Assembly: GCA_024234575.1 (NCBI GenBank)
Contig: JACKOB010000002.1
Coordinates: 1,736,001-1,800,000, forward strand
Length of the DNA stretch: 64,000 bases
Source: Hahellaceae bacterium
Lineage (GTDB): Bacteria > Pseudomonadota > Gammaproteobacteria > Pseudomonadales > Oleiphilaceae
Direction: 5' to 3'
The notes beneath the pieces were generated by a model that ran no database searches, was not told where the DNA came from, and saw only the letters and a list, made by a program, of their open reading frames with translations. Made by a program: the position numbers and the translations under genes. Positions 1-9,659 of this stretch are shown one piece after another; position 1 is the first letter of the stretch; each line of letters opens with the position of its first letter.

Positions 1-971
1 TTCGTATATCGGTGACAGACCGTTGTGACTTCAGGTGTGTCTACTGCATGCACGAAGAAATGACGTTCTTACCCAGAGAGCAGATACTATCACTGGAAGA
101 AATACAGTTAGTGGCAGAGTGTTTTGTCGAGATGGGGGTTCGCAAAATTCGTTTGACGGGTGGAGAACCGTTAATTCGAAAGGATGTGATGCACCTAGTT
201 GATGCGCTTGGTGCTTTACCTGGACTTAATGAGTTGACCCTGACCACCAATGGTTCGCAGCTGGTGCGATTGGCCCCCTCACTTTATCGTGCAGGTATCA
301 GGCGGCTGAACATTAGTCTCGACAGCCTCCAGCCGAAAAAGTTTCGAGAGTTGACGCGAACTGGCGAGCTGCAGCTTGTGTTAAATGGTATCCAGGCGGC
401 GAAGGATGCAGGGTTTAAGCGTATTAAGCTTAATGCTGTGATTCTTAAGGGCCGTAATGATGATGAGGTAATCCCTCTGATTGACTTTGCCAGAGCGCAA
501 GGTCTGGATATCACTTTTATCGAAGAAATGCCGTTGGGGGAGATCTCCGAGCATCATCGTGGAGAGTCTTTTTGCTCTAGTGCTGAGCTGCGCGAACTTA
601 TTAGTGCGAAATATGCTCTCTCACCAACCCCGGAAACCTCGGGTGGGCCATCAAAATACTATCAAATGAGTGACTCAAGCTCGCGTATAGGTTTTATTTC
701 TCCACACTCACATAATTTTTGTGGCGACTGCAATCGCGTGCGGGTGACTGTTGAAGGGCGATTACTGTTGTGTCTCGGTAATGAGCACTCGATTGACCTA
801 AAGAGCATTCTGCGCTCTGGCAATCTGGCTTCACCAGCCGAAATGCTGCAGGTTAAGTCTGCATTAAAAAAGGCGATTGTTGCATCACTGGCAATGAAGC
901 CTGAGCGACATTATTTTGATAACAATGAAGAGCCACAAATCTTACGTTTCATGAATATGACCGGCGGTTAG
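1..971 (+). CDS. moaA: GTP 3',8-cyclase MoaA (5'-truncated by window)
   Basis: Radical-SAM enzyme of molybdenum cofactor synthesis; it converts GTP to 3',8-cyclo-7,8-dihydro-GTP together with MoaC. Seen: the CxxxCxxC cluster motif (CDFRCVYC) at the very start, the second cluster ligands FCGDC plus a later Cys in LLLCLG, and the family's C-terminal Gly-Gly tail (MTGG). The frame is open through the window's first complete codon (position 3), reading R-I-S-V-T-D-R, which is internal MoaA sequence. The GTG at 12 is therefore not the real start, and perhaps 15-20 residues lie upstream. The molybdenum cofactor is needed by the nitrate reductase encoded near the other end of the window. ribA follows about 100 bp downstream on the same strand. 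Confidence 0.96.
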   Translation, partial: RISVTDRCDFRCVYCMHEEMTFLPREQILSLEEIQLVAECFVEMGVRKIRLTGGEPLIRKDVMHLVDALGALPGLNELTLTTNGSQLVRLAPSLYRAGIRRLNISLDSLQPKKFRELTRTGELQLVLNGIQAAKDAGFKRIKLNAVILKGRNDDEVIPLIDFARAQGLDITFIEEMPLGEISEHHRGESFCSSAELRELISAKYALSPTPETSGGPSKYYQMSDSSSRIGFISPHSHNFCGDCNRVRVTVEGRLLLCLGNEHSIDLKSILRSGNLASPAEMLQVKSALKKAIVASLAMKPERHYFDNNEEPQILRFMNMTGG

Positions 972-1073
972 GCACCCTGACGAGGCGTGCTGGTTGTTGG
1001 GTGCGCGGTTGTGAGTGTTAATCAGTTATCATTTTGCTACAATTGCCGCCGCAGATTTTCTAGAGGATTTTTC

Positions 1074-1691
1074 GTGCCGTCAGTTCGTTACATAGCCAGT
1101 TGTGTGTTACCCACACCTTATGGCGAATTCAATATGCATGGTTTTGAAGAGATGGAGACCGGCAAAGAACACATCGTTCTGTCGATGGGTGATGTCTCTG
1201 ATGGCGAGCCGGTTTTAGCGAGAACTCACTCGGAGTGCCTAACTGGCGACGCACTTTTTAGTATGCGCTGTGACTGCGGTTTTCAGCTTGAAGAAGCGCT
1301 GCGCTCGATTGCCGAAAAGGGCCGGGGGGTGTTGCTCTATTTGCGTCAGGAGGGGCGAGGTATAGGTCTGCTGAATAAAATTCGCGCTTATCACCTGCAG
1401 GATTTGGGGGCCGATACGGTTGAGGCTAATGAAAAACTGGGCTTTGCCGCTGATCTTCGAGACTACAGCATGTGTCAGGATATGCTTAGCCACCTCGGTA
1501 TCAATAAAATTAGATTGATGACAAACAACCCCAGAAAGGTAGATGGCTTACGCAGTTACGGCATAGATATTGTCGAGCGCGTACCGCACCAGGTAGGTCG
1601 CAACCCTCATAATGAGGGATATCTCAATACCAAGGCTAGCAAACTGGGTCATTTTTTGGTGTCGCACCAGGACGATGATCCGCAAGAGTGA
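1074..1691 (+). CDS. ribA: GTP cyclohydrolase II (riboflavin biosynthesis)
   Basis: Hydrolyses GTP to 2,5-diamino-6-ribosylamino-4(3H)-pyrimidinone 5'-phosphate, the first committed step of riboflavin synthesis. Seen: the zinc-site region [15 protein letters not shown], the RQEGRGIGL motif, and the conserved C-terminal part [11 protein letters not shown] chose the GTG at 1074 (205 residues) because AGAGGA lies 6-7 bp upstream and the family begins about 8 residues before LPTPYGEF. The frame is open back to 987, but those 29 residues are not RibA-like. It is a stand-alone RibA without a RibB domain. Confidence 0.95.
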   Translation: MPSVRYIASCVLPTPYGEFNMHGFEEMETGKEHIVLSMGDVSDGEPVLARTHSECLTGDALFSMRCDCGFQLEEALRSIAEKGRGVLLYLRQEGRGIGLLNKIRAYHLQDLGADTVEANEKLGFAADLRDYSMCQDMLSHLGINKIRLMTNNPRKVDGLRSYGIDIVERVPHQVGRNPHNEGYLNTKASKLGHFLVSHQDDDPQE

Positions 1692-1793
1692 GCCTGACAC
1701 GACGCTATATCGGCTAGTTTAAAGTTACGGCTATAAAAAAACCATCAGCAAAAGACCCAAGGGGCACTACTGTTCGGCATGCCCCGGTGTTCC

Positions 1794-3740
1794 TTAGACA
1801 GATGTGCCAAGGGGGGTGAGTACTGTTGTTGGCAGTTTCATGGCTGTTAATCGATGACGGATACTTTCTTTGATCCCCGCTGCATCCAGTCCACAATCGG
1901 CGTAAAGGCTAGCTTGCTTGCCATGATGAATAAACTTATCTGGCAAACCTAGTAACAGAGCAGGTTTAGCCAAGCCTTGGGATGCCAATACTTCCATGAC
2001 TGCGCTGCCAGCCCCACCCATCACCGCATTTTCTTCAAGTGTCACGATCAGGTCATGTTGTGCCGCCATCCGCGAAATCATGTCGGTGTCAATTGGCTTC
2101 ACAAATCGCATATCGACAACTGTGGCGTTTAACTCTTCTGCTGCTGCAAGCGCCTGCGGAAGCAGCGTACCAAACGACAATATTGCAACGGTCTTGCCTT
2201 CTCGTAGTTGTCGGGCTTTTCCTAAGGGCAGTGCCTCCATGGTCTGTTGTACTGCTGCGCCACAGCCGTTTCCTCGTGGGTATCTTACTGCCGCAGGGCC
2301 TTCAAACTGATAGCCTGTATAGAGCATCTGACGCGCTTCATTTTCATCTGATGGCGTCATAATAACCAGGTTGGGAATGCAGCGCATATATGATAAGTCA
2401 TAACAGCCCGCGTGCGTTGCACCGTCTTCTCCTACCAATCCTGCACGATCAATGGCAAATAACACATCCAGGTTTTGGATGGCGACATCATGAACCAATT
2501 GATCGTAGGCGCGTTGCAGGAACGTTGAATAGATAGCAACAACCGGTTTGGCGCCATCACAGGCCATGCCCGCAGCAACGGTTACGGCGTGTTGTTCGGC
2601 AATTGCCACATCGTGATACCGGTCGGGAAAGCGTTGTGAAAAAGCGATCATATCCGACCCTTCGCACATTGCCGGTGTGATACCAATTAACCTGTGGTCG
2701 GCGTCAGCCATGTCGCATAACCACTGGCCGAAGATATTCGAGAATTTTTTCGGTGGTGAAAGCGACGTATCTTTTGGTGCCGAAGCCTTTGCTTTGGGTT
2801 CTATTTTATTGATGGCGTGATAGCCAATAGGGTCGCGTTCAGCTGGCGCGAACCCTTTGCCTTTTTTGGTGATGATATGTAAAAACTGAGGACCATCAAG
2901 CTCTGCGATATTCTGTAAGGTTTGTACCAACAGGGGCAGGTCGTGTCCATCGATAGGGCCGATGTAATTGAAACCTAGCTCTTCAAACAGAGTGCCCGGT
3001 GCCACCATGCCTTTCATGTGTTCTTCGGTACGCTTTGCCAGCTTGGTTAGTAGTGGCGATTCGCTCAGGGCCTTTTTTCCGGTATCACGCATGGAGTGAT
3101 AAGCTTTGCTGGCCAGAATCTTAGCGAAATAATTCGATAGCCCGCCGACATTGTTGGAAATGGACATGTCATTATCATTTAAGACAACCAGCAGGTTCGA
3201 CTTTGTGTGCCCGGCATGATTGAGTGCTTCGAAGGCCATACCTGCTGTCATGGCGCCGTCACCGATAACTGCGATACTTTTGCGCTGTTGCCCTTGTAGT
3301 TTTGCAGCCAGTGACATGCCCAACGCGGCGCTGATAGACGTACTGGAGTGGCCTACTCCAAAGGTGTCGTATTCGCTCTCATCTCTTTTAGGGAATCCTG
3401 ATAGTCCTCCCTGCTGTCGAATCGTTGGCAGTTGTTCACGCCGGCCGGTAAGAATTTTATGTGGATATGCCTGATGACCTACATCCCAAACCAGTCTGTC
3501 TTCAGGCGTATTAAATGCGTAGTGCAGAGCAACCGTCAGCTCGACAACCCCTAAACCTGCGCCAAAATGTCCACCACTTTGACCAACACTAAAAAGCAGG
3601 TAAGCACGAAGTTCGTGTGCCAACTGCTGCAACTGCCCAGTAGATAGCAAACGCAACTGGGCCGGGCCGTCAATTCTATCGAGCAACGGTGTATTTGGCC
3701 GAGTTAAGGGAATTTCCTGAAACACGTGTATATAGGGCAT
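1794..3740 (-). CDS. dxs: 1-deoxy-D-xylulose-5-phosphate synthase
   Basis: Thiamine-diphosphate enzyme condensing pyruvate with glyceraldehyde 3-phosphate to DXP, the entry to the MEP isoprenoid pathway and a precursor of thiamine and pyridoxal. Seen: the transketolase fold with [13 protein letters not shown], the ThDP/Mg motif [27 protein letters not shown], the central GPIDGHDL and the pyrimidine-domain [16 protein letters not shown]. At 648 residues it has the usual length, and the N-terminus ([15 protein letters not shown]) resembles Pseudomonas Dxs. It is the last gene of xseB-ispA-dxs; the 261-bp gap after ispA could hold its own promoter. Confidence 0.97.
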   Translation of the reverse strand: MPYIHVFQEIPLTRPNTPLLDRIDGPAQLRLLSTGQLQQLAHELRAYLLFSVGQSGGHFGAGLGVVELTVALHYAFNTPEDRLVWDVGHQAYPHKILTGRREQLPTIRQQGGLSGFPKRDESEYDTFGVGHSSTSISAALGMSLAAKLQGQQRKSIAVIGDGAMTAGMAFEALNHAGHTKSNLLVVLNDNDMSISNNVGGLSNYFAKILASKAYHSMRDTGKKALSESPLLTKLAKRTEEHMKGMVAPGTLFEELGFNYIGPIDGHDLPLLVQTLQNIAELDGPQFLHIITKKGKGFAPAERDPIGYHAINKIEPKAKASAPKDTSLSPPKKFSNIFGQWLCDMADADHRLIGITPAMCEGSDMIAFSQRFPDRYHDVAIAEQHAVTVAAGMACDGAKPVVAIYSTFLQRAYDQLVHDVAIQNLDVLFAIDRAGLVGEDGATHAGCYDLSYMRCIPNLVIMTPSDENEARQMLYTGYQFEGPAAVRYPRGNGCGAAVQQTMEALPLGKARQLREGKTVAILSFGTLLPQALAAAEELNATVVDMRFVKPIDTDMISRMAAQHDLIVTLEENAVMGGAGSAVMEVLASQGLAKPALLLGLPDKFIHHGKQASLYADCGLDAAGIKESIRHRLTAMKLPTTVLTPLGTSV

Positions 3741-4001
3741 CCAGCTATCTTAGTTTTTGTCGGTTTGGCTTCGAGCCCGGGAAATAGCGCCTGTAAACGC
3801 TTCCGAGCAGTATTACTTAGTTGGACTGTTTGAATAAGTGCGTAACGCAGCAGCCAAATAGTCGCCGAGATTATACAGTATCAACCAATTTGGGGCATGT
3901 TTTTTATAACTAAGAGGCTGTTCCTGTGTTTGTTGCCTGCAGTTAAGGTGCTGCGACTGATAAATGACTGCACTGAAGGGCGTTTTATTGAGGCTGACCG
4001 G

Positions 4002-4892
4002 CTAGTTGCCCCGGCTAACGATATAGTCGCTAAGTGCTTTTAGTACGCTGGTGTCGGCGTCAACAAGTAAGTCCAATTCTGATTTTGCCAGCTCAAGCAG
4101 TTGTCGGCATTTGTGTTTAGCGCCATCGAGTCCCAGTAATGAAACGTAGGTAGGCTTATTTAGGGCCGCATCAGCCCCTTGTTGTTTGCCCAGGGTGGCG
4201 GTGTCGGCTTCCACATCGAGAATGTCATCTTTTACCTGAAAGGCTAGGCCAATACAGCGGGCAAAACTGCGCAACGCAGAAATTGTTTCTGGGTTGTCTT
4301 TACCTGCACAGATTGCGCCAAGTACCACACTTGCCTCAATTAATGCGCCGGTTTTATACAGGTGCATGGACTCAAGTTGAGCAATACTTAAGGGTTGCCC
4401 CACAGATGCCAGATCAATGGATTGTCCGGCAATCATGCCTTCGGCGCCGCTGGCCGCTGCTAGTACCGAGACCATCTGCAGGCGGTGTTCGGCGCTAAAG
4501 TTTTTACTTTCGGCAATGACCTTAAAAGCCAAAGCCTGCAGTGCATCACCTGCCAGAATTGCGGTTGCTTCATCGAAAGCGCGATGACAAGTGGGTTTGC
4601 CCCGGCGTAGGTCATCATTATCCATGGCGGGAAGGTCGTCATGGATGAGTGAGTAAACATGGATCATTTCCATGGCACAAGCAGGTCGAAGAGTGGATTG
4701 GCGGTCTGCACCAAAGGCTTCGGCGGTGGCTATTAACAGTGCCGGACGTACTCGTTTACCGCCATTAAGTGTACTGTAACGCATTGCCTGAAGCAGGCGC
4801 TCATGGGCTATATCGGCGCGGGTTAAAAGTAAGTCCAGAGCGTGCTCGGTATCTTTTGCGCAGGATGCCAGAAAAGAAGGGAAGTCAGTCAT
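4002..4892 (-). CDS. ispA: (2E,6E)-farnesyl diphosphate synthase
   Basis: Prenyltransferase adding two isopentenyl units to dimethylallyl diphosphate to give farnesyl diphosphate for quinone and undecaprenyl synthesis. Seen: the first aspartate-rich motif HDDLPAMDNDD and the second motif in FQVKDDILD. The start at 4892 (MTDFPSFLASC, 296 residues) matches the family length and overlaps the xseB stop by 8 bp, indicating translational coupling. A longer open frame to 4967 only reads through xseB out of frame. Confidence 0.96.
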   Translation of the reverse strand: MTDFPSFLASCAKDTEHALDLLLTRADIAHERLLQAMRYSTLNGGKRVRPALLIATAEAFGADRQSTLRPACAMEMIHVYSLIHDDLPAMDNDDLRRGKPTCHRAFDEATAILAGDALQALAFKVIAESKNFSAEHRLQMVSVLAAASGAEGMIAGQSIDLASVGQPLSIAQLESMHLYKTGALIEASVVLGAICAGKDNPETISALRSFARCIGLAFQVKDDILDVEADTATLGKQQGADAALNKPTYVSLLGLDGAKHKCRQLLELAKSELDLLVDADTSVLKALSDYIVSRGN

Positions 4893-5130
4893 TCGTCGCT
4901 TCCAGAAACGGCGTTTTAACCAACTCTGCGTCGTTTTCCTGGATAAGCATGACGCGCTGCTCGGCAATTTGCAGAGCTTTTTGGCATTCTTTGCTCAACT
5001 TTATACCTTCTTCATAGGCACTTAAGGACTTTTCTAAAGTTAACTCCCCTTGCTCCATTGTCTTTACGATATTTTCCAGCTCACCTAGCGCAGATTCAAA
5101 ATTAAAATCACTCGCGTTTTTCTTTTTCAT
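4885..5130 (-). CDS. xseB: Exodeoxyribonuclease VII small subunit
   Basis: Small helical subunit that binds XseA in exonuclease VII, which degrades single-stranded DNA. The 81-residue protein has the family pattern FESALGELENIVKTMEQGEL followed by LEKSLSAYEEGIKL. It is first in the xseB-ispA-dxs operon, overlaps ispA by 8 bp, and diverges from the flagellar stator genes. xseA is not in the window. Confidence 0.94.
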   Translation of the reverse strand: MKKKNASDFNFESALGELENIVKTMEQGELTLEKSLSAYEEGIKLSKECQKALQIAEQRVMLIQENDAELVKTPFLEATND

Positions 5131-5445
5131 GGGATGCCCTGAGTTTTTAGCACTCGTTGATATCGAGATAAATGAATTTTCAATCTCGGTGAATTTTTTT
5201 AAAAAGCGACTAAACTGATATTCGATAGCCGGATTATAAACAAAAACGGTTGTAAATGAAGTTAGTCTCTCTAGTCATTCTTTTGTTGGTTGCGGTCGAT
5301 ATTGTGTTTACCTGTTGAGTCAAAGTGACGGGATTACCTAACCTGAAGAGAGCTATTGGTGGTGCTGTCAGTAAAAATGGTGGTGCTGTCAGTAAAAATT
5401 CATGAATAGTGTTGATTATCGTTACCTGATTTAAAGGAGTATTGT
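5131..5445. other. Divergent intergenic region xseB / pomA
   Basis: 315 bp without a gene between two divergently read genes, so it should hold both promoters. It contains an exact 21-bp tandem duplication close to the pomA start and AAAGGAGT (5433-5440), the pomA ribosome binding site. I could not assign a convincing -10/-35 pair or a sigma-28 site. Confidence 0.6.
5358..5399. repeat. 21-bp exact tandem duplication upstream of pomA
   Basis: Two adjacent identical copies of a 21-bp unit beginning GGTGGTGCTG and ending GTAAAAAT, at 5358-5378 and 5379-5399. The end of the second copy is 46 bp before the pomA start codon, so it lies in the promoter or leader. The unit is a multiple of 3, but no plausible reading frame crosses it. 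Confidence 0.9.
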
Positions 5446-6204
5446 GTGGATCTAGCGACCCTCATCGGTCTGATTGGTGGCTTTGCTATCGTTCTAATGG
5501 CGATGGTGCTGGGTGGTTCACTCAGCATGTTCTTTGACGTTCCCTCCACACTAATCGTATTTGGTGGCACCTTGTTTGTTGCCTTGATGAAGTTTTCTGT
5601 CTCGCAGTTTTTGGGGGCAGGTAAGACTGTTGCCAAGGCATTTATGTTTAAACTGGACAAGCCAGAAGAGTTGATCGATTTGATTGTTGAATTGGCGGAT
5701 GCCGCGAGAAAAGGCGGCCTGCTGTCATTGGAAGGCAAGGAAATTAACAATGATTTTCTGGCAAAAGGCATTCAGTTGCTGGTGGATGGGCACGACTCCG
5801 ATGTGGTAAGAACCCTGATGACCAAAGATAAAAATTTAGCGATTGAGCGCCACAAAACCGGTGCCAGTGTTTGGGGTTGTATGGGGGATATCGGCCCAGC
5901 CATGGGCATGATTGGTACCCTGGTTGGTCTGGTGGCCATGCTGTCGAATATGGATGACCCAAAATCGATTGGACCATCTATGGCGGTGGCACTGCTGACA
6001 ACACTCTACGGTGCCATGTTGGCAAACATGGTGGCCATACCCTTTGCTGATAAATTAAAACTGCGAATGGCCGAAGAGGCGTTGATAAAAAGCATGGTAA
6101 TTGATGCATTACTGGCGATTCAGGCCGGACAGAACCCTCGTGTTATCGAAAGCATGTTAAGAACTTATCTTCCAGAAGGTAAGCGTGAAGTCGCCGCAGA
6201 CTAA
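5446..6204 (+). CDS. pomA: Flagellar motor stator protein PomA (MotA family)
   Basis: Inner-membrane stator subunit that with PomB forms the ion channel driving flagellar rotation. The 252-residue protein has four predicted membrane segments, two near the N-terminus and two in the region GDIGPAMGMIGTLVGLVAML through MAVALLTTLYGAMLANMVAIP, the latter being the signature of the MotA/TolQ/ExbB family. The start MDLATLIGLIGG matches sodium-type PomA rather than E. coli MotA. The GTG start at 5446 follows AAAGGAGT by 5 bp. pomB follows 70 bp downstream. Confidence 0.95.
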   Translation: MDLATLIGLIGGFAIVLMAMVLGGSLSMFFDVPSTLIVFGGTLFVALMKFSVSQFLGAGKTVAKAFMFKLDKPEELIDLIVELADAARKGGLLSLEGKEINNDFLAKGIQLLVDGHDSDVVRTLMTKDKNLAIERHKTGASVWGCMGDIGPAMGMIGTLVGLVAMLSNMDDPKSIGPSMAVALLTTLYGAMLANMVAIPFADKLKLRMAEEALIKSMVIDALLAIQAGQNPRVIESMLRTYLPEGKREVAAD

Positions 6205-6274
6205 TCTTCAATCATTATGGAAATACGGATTCAATTGCTAATAATTTTCTGCCGCATAACATCAGGGCCGCACG

Positions 6275-7288
6275 ATGAGTGATGACGACGAGCAGGATTG
6301 CGAATGCGTCCCGGGGCTGCCCGCGTGGATGGGGACATTTGCCGACTTAATGTCGTTGCTGATGTGCTTCTTCGTGCTACTTTTATCTTTTTCTGAGATG
6401 GATGTTCTCAAGTTTAAGCGGCTTGCCGGATCGATGCGAGATGCTTTTGGGGTACAAAATCAGGTTAATGTTGTGGATATCCCCAAAGGAACCAGCATCA
6501 TTGCCCAGGAGTTTTCGCCCGGCAAACCCGATCCCAGCCCGTTGCAGGTGGTGATGCAACACACGGTAGACCCTGATAAACAATCGCTGGAGTTGCTTTG
6601 TGAGGCAGAGGTTGAAAAGGCAATTGAAGAAGAGTGCCCAGAACCTACCGAGCAGTCTGAAAAAGAATTGAACGAAATTGTGGTGCAGCGGCTTCAGGAG
6701 ATGGCGGAAAAAACCGAGAACAACGCCATGGAAATGGCCGCCAAACTTGAACAGGAAATTCGCAACGAACAGGTAGAGATAGAAACTCGCGGCCGTAAGC
6801 TTATCATCCGCGTGCAGGAAAAAGGATCGTTCGCCTCGGGATCAGCCGAGTTGCAAGAGGAGTTTTTTCCGATTCTCGAAAAGCTTATTCAAAGTCTTGC
6901 GCAAATAGAAGGCACTATCTCCGTTGAAGGGCATAGTGACAGCATCCCTATCAATACCCGAGAGTTCCCGTCTAACTGGGATTTATCCATTGCGCGGGCA
7001 CTAGAGGTTGCACATGGACTTTTTGATGATGGTACGTTGGCACAGTCGCGATTTCGTATTGCCGGTTTTGCCGACACCAAACCTTTGGTTCCTAATGATA
7101 CCGCACAAAATCGGGCAATAAACCGCCGTGTCGAAATTGTTCTGCAGGAAGCGCCCGATGCCGCGCTGAAAGAAAGTATGCAAAAGATGCGTGAGGCCGC
7201 GACTAAATCACCAGAAGAGTTTACCTCAGGAAGTAAAAACAAAGATGAGGGTGGTTTTTTTGATCTCGAAAATAATGAAATATTCTAG
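6275..7288 (+). CDS. pomB: Flagellar motor stator protein PomB (MotB family)
   Basis: Stator subunit with one membrane helix and a periplasmic peptidoglycan-anchoring OmpA-like domain. Seen: CECVPGLPAWMGTFADLM, with the ion-binding aspartate at residue 24 exactly as in Vibrio PomB, a membrane helix at about 22-42, a charged linker of roughly 130 residues, and an OmpA/MotB domain from about 170 to 290 (VEGHSDSIPI, NWDLSIARA, NRAINRRVEIVL). The N-terminus and stator pairing imply sodium coupling; this is inference from family resemblance. Confidence 0.95.
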   Translation: MSDDDEQDCECVPGLPAWMGTFADLMSLLMCFFVLLLSFSEMDVLKFKRLAGSMRDAFGVQNQVNVVDIPKGTSIIAQEFSPGKPDPSPLQVVMQHTVDPDKQSLELLCEAEVEKAIEEECPEPTEQSEKELNEIVVQRLQEMAEKTENNAMEMAAKLEQEIRNEQVEIETRGRKLIIRVQEKGSFASGSAELQEEFFPILEKLIQSLAQIEGTISVEGHSDSIPINTREFPSNWDLSIARALEVAHGLFDDGTLAQSRFRIAGFADTKPLVPNDTAQNRAINRRVEIVLQEAPDAALKESMQKMREAATKSPEEFTSGSKNKDEGGFFDLENNEIF

Positions 7289-7389
7289 GGTGCGCCCTAA
7301 CTTAGTGCTTGCGGAAAATATGCCAATGATGGTTAGATTTTCTGCATGCTGTTTGTATTATTTATCCCACTGATTCAAAGAGGCCGGTA

Positions 7390-7983
7390 ATGTCATTGGG
7401 CGAACCTAGACAAGATGGACAAGAAAGGCGCCGCTATTTTCGTGTGGTGGATCAGTTGATGATTGGCTACTCGGTGGTGGTGGAAGAGCCGGTATTAACG
7501 CCGCATCGCATGGGGGCGCAGGCAACAGCGATTGGCCAATTAGAAAATATGATTTCTGAAAGTCTTGCCAAGATCCGTTCCAATAATCCAGTGCTGACAG
7601 AAGTGCTGGAGTTATTTAATCGCAAGATTAATCTGGCACTTTCCATTGACGAAAAACGGTTGCATAACGTTGATGCCGCGGAAAAAAGCATGAAAGATGT
7701 AAACCTCAGTGCGTGTGGGATTGCCTTTCCGGTGGAGGATTCTATCGCTGTGGGTGCGGCGCTTTTGCTCGATATGACGTTACTGCCGAGTTTTATAAAT
7801 TTAAATTTAAAGGCGCAAGTGATCGGTGCTTCACCGCTTACCGAGGCCGAAGGTGCGGATAAGTATATATTGCGGGTAGATTTTCTTGAGCTGTCAGATG
7901 TTGAGCAAGAGCTGCTGGTGCAGCATGTCATCCGGTGTCAGGCTCTGGCCTTGAAAGCACGGCGAGAAGCACGCGAAAAATAA
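7390..7983 (+). CDS. PilZ-domain protein (putative c-di-GMP receptor)
   Basis: 197-residue cytoplasmic protein beginning with ERRRYFRV, the RxxxR half of a PilZ c-di-GMP site, and containing NLSACGIAF at about 109-117, matching the second half (D/NxSxxG). A helical insert of about 80 residues separates the two. It lies 100 bp after pomB with its own ribosome site (GAGG), so it may be cotranscribed and could adjust stator output to c-di-GMP, as YcgR does in enterics. That role is inferred from position only. It ends 3 bp from the convergent NRDE gene. Confidence 0.85.
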   Translation: MSLGEPRQDGQERRRYFRVVDQLMIGYSVVVEEPVLTPHRMGAQATAIGQLENMISESLAKIRSNNPVLTEVLELFNRKINLALSIDEKRLHNVDAAEKSMKDVNLSACGIAFPVEDSIAVGAALLLDMTLLPSFINLNLKAQVIGASPLTEAEGADKYILRVDFLELSDVEQELLVQHVIRCQALALKARREAREK

Positions 7984-7986
7984 TTC

Positions 7987-8763
7987 TCAGCAGAATGTGA
8001 TGGTTTCTTGTACTTTGTGTGTTTTTTCTCCTCGAACATATGATTGCTCCAGAAAATCAACTTGGCCATCTTGGTTCAGTGAAAGCCAGGTTGTCGCTCG
8101 TGTACCGTAGCTGTTGCCGCGAATAAATATCGAAGATAGTTGTCTCTCCCAATCCAGACCAATGCCTGTGTCGGGTAATTGTGCATCGGCTGCAGGTGTA
8201 TCGTCGTTAAATATAGTGAGAAAAGCGTCAGGTTCTTTCGTGTTTACATTAAGATTGGTTGAGGATAAAGCCTCGCTAAATTTTTGTTTCGCTTTCGCAA
8301 CCTTTGGCCAGGGAGTGTCCAGTAAATGATTGCTGATGCCATAAATACCTGGTGTAAGCGCATGTGGCGGTAAGGAAGATCTGTTCGAGTAATAATACAG
8401 TTCGTTGTTGTCATAACAAAGCAAGTTGAATCCCGCAAACTCACTGGCTGCTTGGGCGACTGAGCCCATATAGCTTGCAGCACTCGCTTCTGCTTTTAGA
8501 AAATTCTGAATCAGTGCTCCGCGAGAGGTTGCATAAGTTGTGCTGTCCAGTTGCCGATAGTTAGTCAGTGCAGCGAGCCTGCCTCTATTTGACAGACCGA
8601 GCCAGCTACCCCCTTGCTTTTGATCTCTGCCGGCAAATACATCAGATTGGTCGTGCCACCAATGGGCTGCCAGCGTTGGTCGATGATAAAACTCATCGCG
8701 ATTGCTAAGCATAAGCAGTGGATATCCGGGAACGGTTTTCCATGCGAGAACTATCAGGCACAT
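7987..8763 (-). CDS. NRDE/TANGO2-family protein
   Basis: 258-residue protein of the NRDE (transport and Golgi organisation 2) family, named after the motif present here in LMLSNRDEF near the N-terminus. The N-terminal MCLIVLAW with Cys at position 2 is typical and suggests Ntn-hydrolase-like processing to expose Cys, but the bacterial function is not established. Further family features are GGSWLGLSNRGRLAALTNYR and GIYGISNHLLDTPWPKV. The ATG at 8763 is preceded by GGGAGA. The frame stays open to 8817, but that would bury the conserved N-terminal Met-Cys. Confidence 0.88.
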   Translation of the reverse strand: MCLIVLAWKTVPGYPLLMLSNRDEFYHRPTLAAHWWHDQSDVFAGRDQKQGGSWLGLSNRGRLAALTNYRQLDSTTYATSRGALIQNFLKAEASAASYMGSVAQAASEFAGFNLLCYDNNELYYYSNRSSLPPHALTPGIYGISNHLLDTPWPKVAKAKQKFSEALSSTNLNVNTKEPDAFLTIFNDDTPAADAQLPDTGIGLDWERQLSSIFIRGNSYGTRATTWLSLNQDGQVDFLEQSYVRGEKTHKVQETITFC

Positions 8764-8855
8764 AATGCGTCTCCCTAGCGATTTTTTCCCAAGAATATGG
8801 CGGGTTTGTTGTATCATAGCTGCAATTTATGGAAGGCGCGAAGCCGGGTGGAGAA

Positions 8856-9650
8856 ATGATCTTAACCAGTCTGATAGGGTATCTATGTTTGGGTGCGGTA
8901 GCCGGCACGCTGGCCGGGCTTTTTGGCATTGGCGGCGGCTTGATAATAGTACCTGCGTTAGTGTTCAGTTTTACCTTACAGGGGGTATCTGCTGATGTGT
9001 TGACGCACATGGCGGTAGGGACATCGTTGGCAACTATTATTTTTACCTCGTTCAGTTCGGTGAAAGCGCATCATGCGAAAGGGGCGGTGTTGTGGCGTGT
9101 ATTTAAACCACTGGCGGTGGGTATCGTGATAGGTGCAGCGCTGGGTGCCCACACCGCTAGTGAGTTGAGCGGTAAGGCGTTACAGACGATAATTGGTATT
9201 TTTGCCTTGGTGATTGCAGCACAGATGGCATTTGGCCTGGCGCCTTCTGCGACGCGCGCCTTGCCTGACAAAGGCAGCCTGGGTGCGGCGGGCGGCGTGA
9301 TTGGATGGGCGTCGGCTATTTTTGGCATTGGCGGTGGCAGCTTAACGGTACCATATTTAACCTGGTGCAACGTTAATATGCAGAAAGCGGTGGCAACTTC
9401 TGCTGCCTGTGGTCTGCCAATTGCTATTGCCGGTGCGACAATGAACATCTATGAAGGGTGGGCACATCCTTCATTGCCAGAATACAGTTTCGGGTTTATT
9501 TATTGGCCAGCACTGGTGGGCATAGTGTCGACCAGTATGCTGTTTGCCAAATTCGGTGCGAAATTGGCGCATCGGTTACCTTCACTGGTGTTAAAACGTA
9601 TATTTGCCCTGCTGCTGGTGGCGGTTGGGCTCAAGTTTCTCTTAGGTTAA
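8856..9650 (+). CDS. TauE/SafE-family membrane permease
   Basis: 264-residue polytopic membrane protein of the TauE/SafE (DUF81) family, putative exporters of sulfite or organosulfonates. The two family repeats are visible: GTLAGLFGIGGGLIIVPAL near the N-terminus and GWASAIFGIGGGSLTVPYL in the second half. Substrate cannot be told. I prefer the ATG at 8856, which has GGTGGAG just upstream, over the ATG at 8829. It lies 9 bp before lgt, so the two are likely cotranscribed. Confidence 0.88.
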   Translation: MILTSLIGYLCLGAVAGTLAGLFGIGGGLIIVPALVFSFTLQGVSADVLTHMAVGTSLATIIFTSFSSVKAHHAKGAVLWRVFKPLAVGIVIGAALGAHTASELSGKALQTIIGIFALVIAAQMAFGLAPSATRALPDKGSLGAAGGVIGWASAIFGIGGGSLTVPYLTWCNVNMQKAVATSAACGLPIAIAGATMNIYEGWAHPSLPEYSFGFIYWPALVGIVSTSMLFAKFGAKLAHRLPSLVLKRIFALLLVAVGLKFLLG

Positions 9651-9659
9651 GGATAAGAC

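Noticed and set aside
1735..1785. GGGGCA...TGCCCC hairpin near a T-run after dxs
   Set aside because: Only 6 bp with a long loop, and the T-run is about 30 nt from the stem.
5200..5240. TAAA...GCCGGATTAT resembling a sigma-28 flagellar promoter before pomA
   Set aside because: Spacing between the boxes is two bases short and the -10 (GCCGATAA) is poorly matched.
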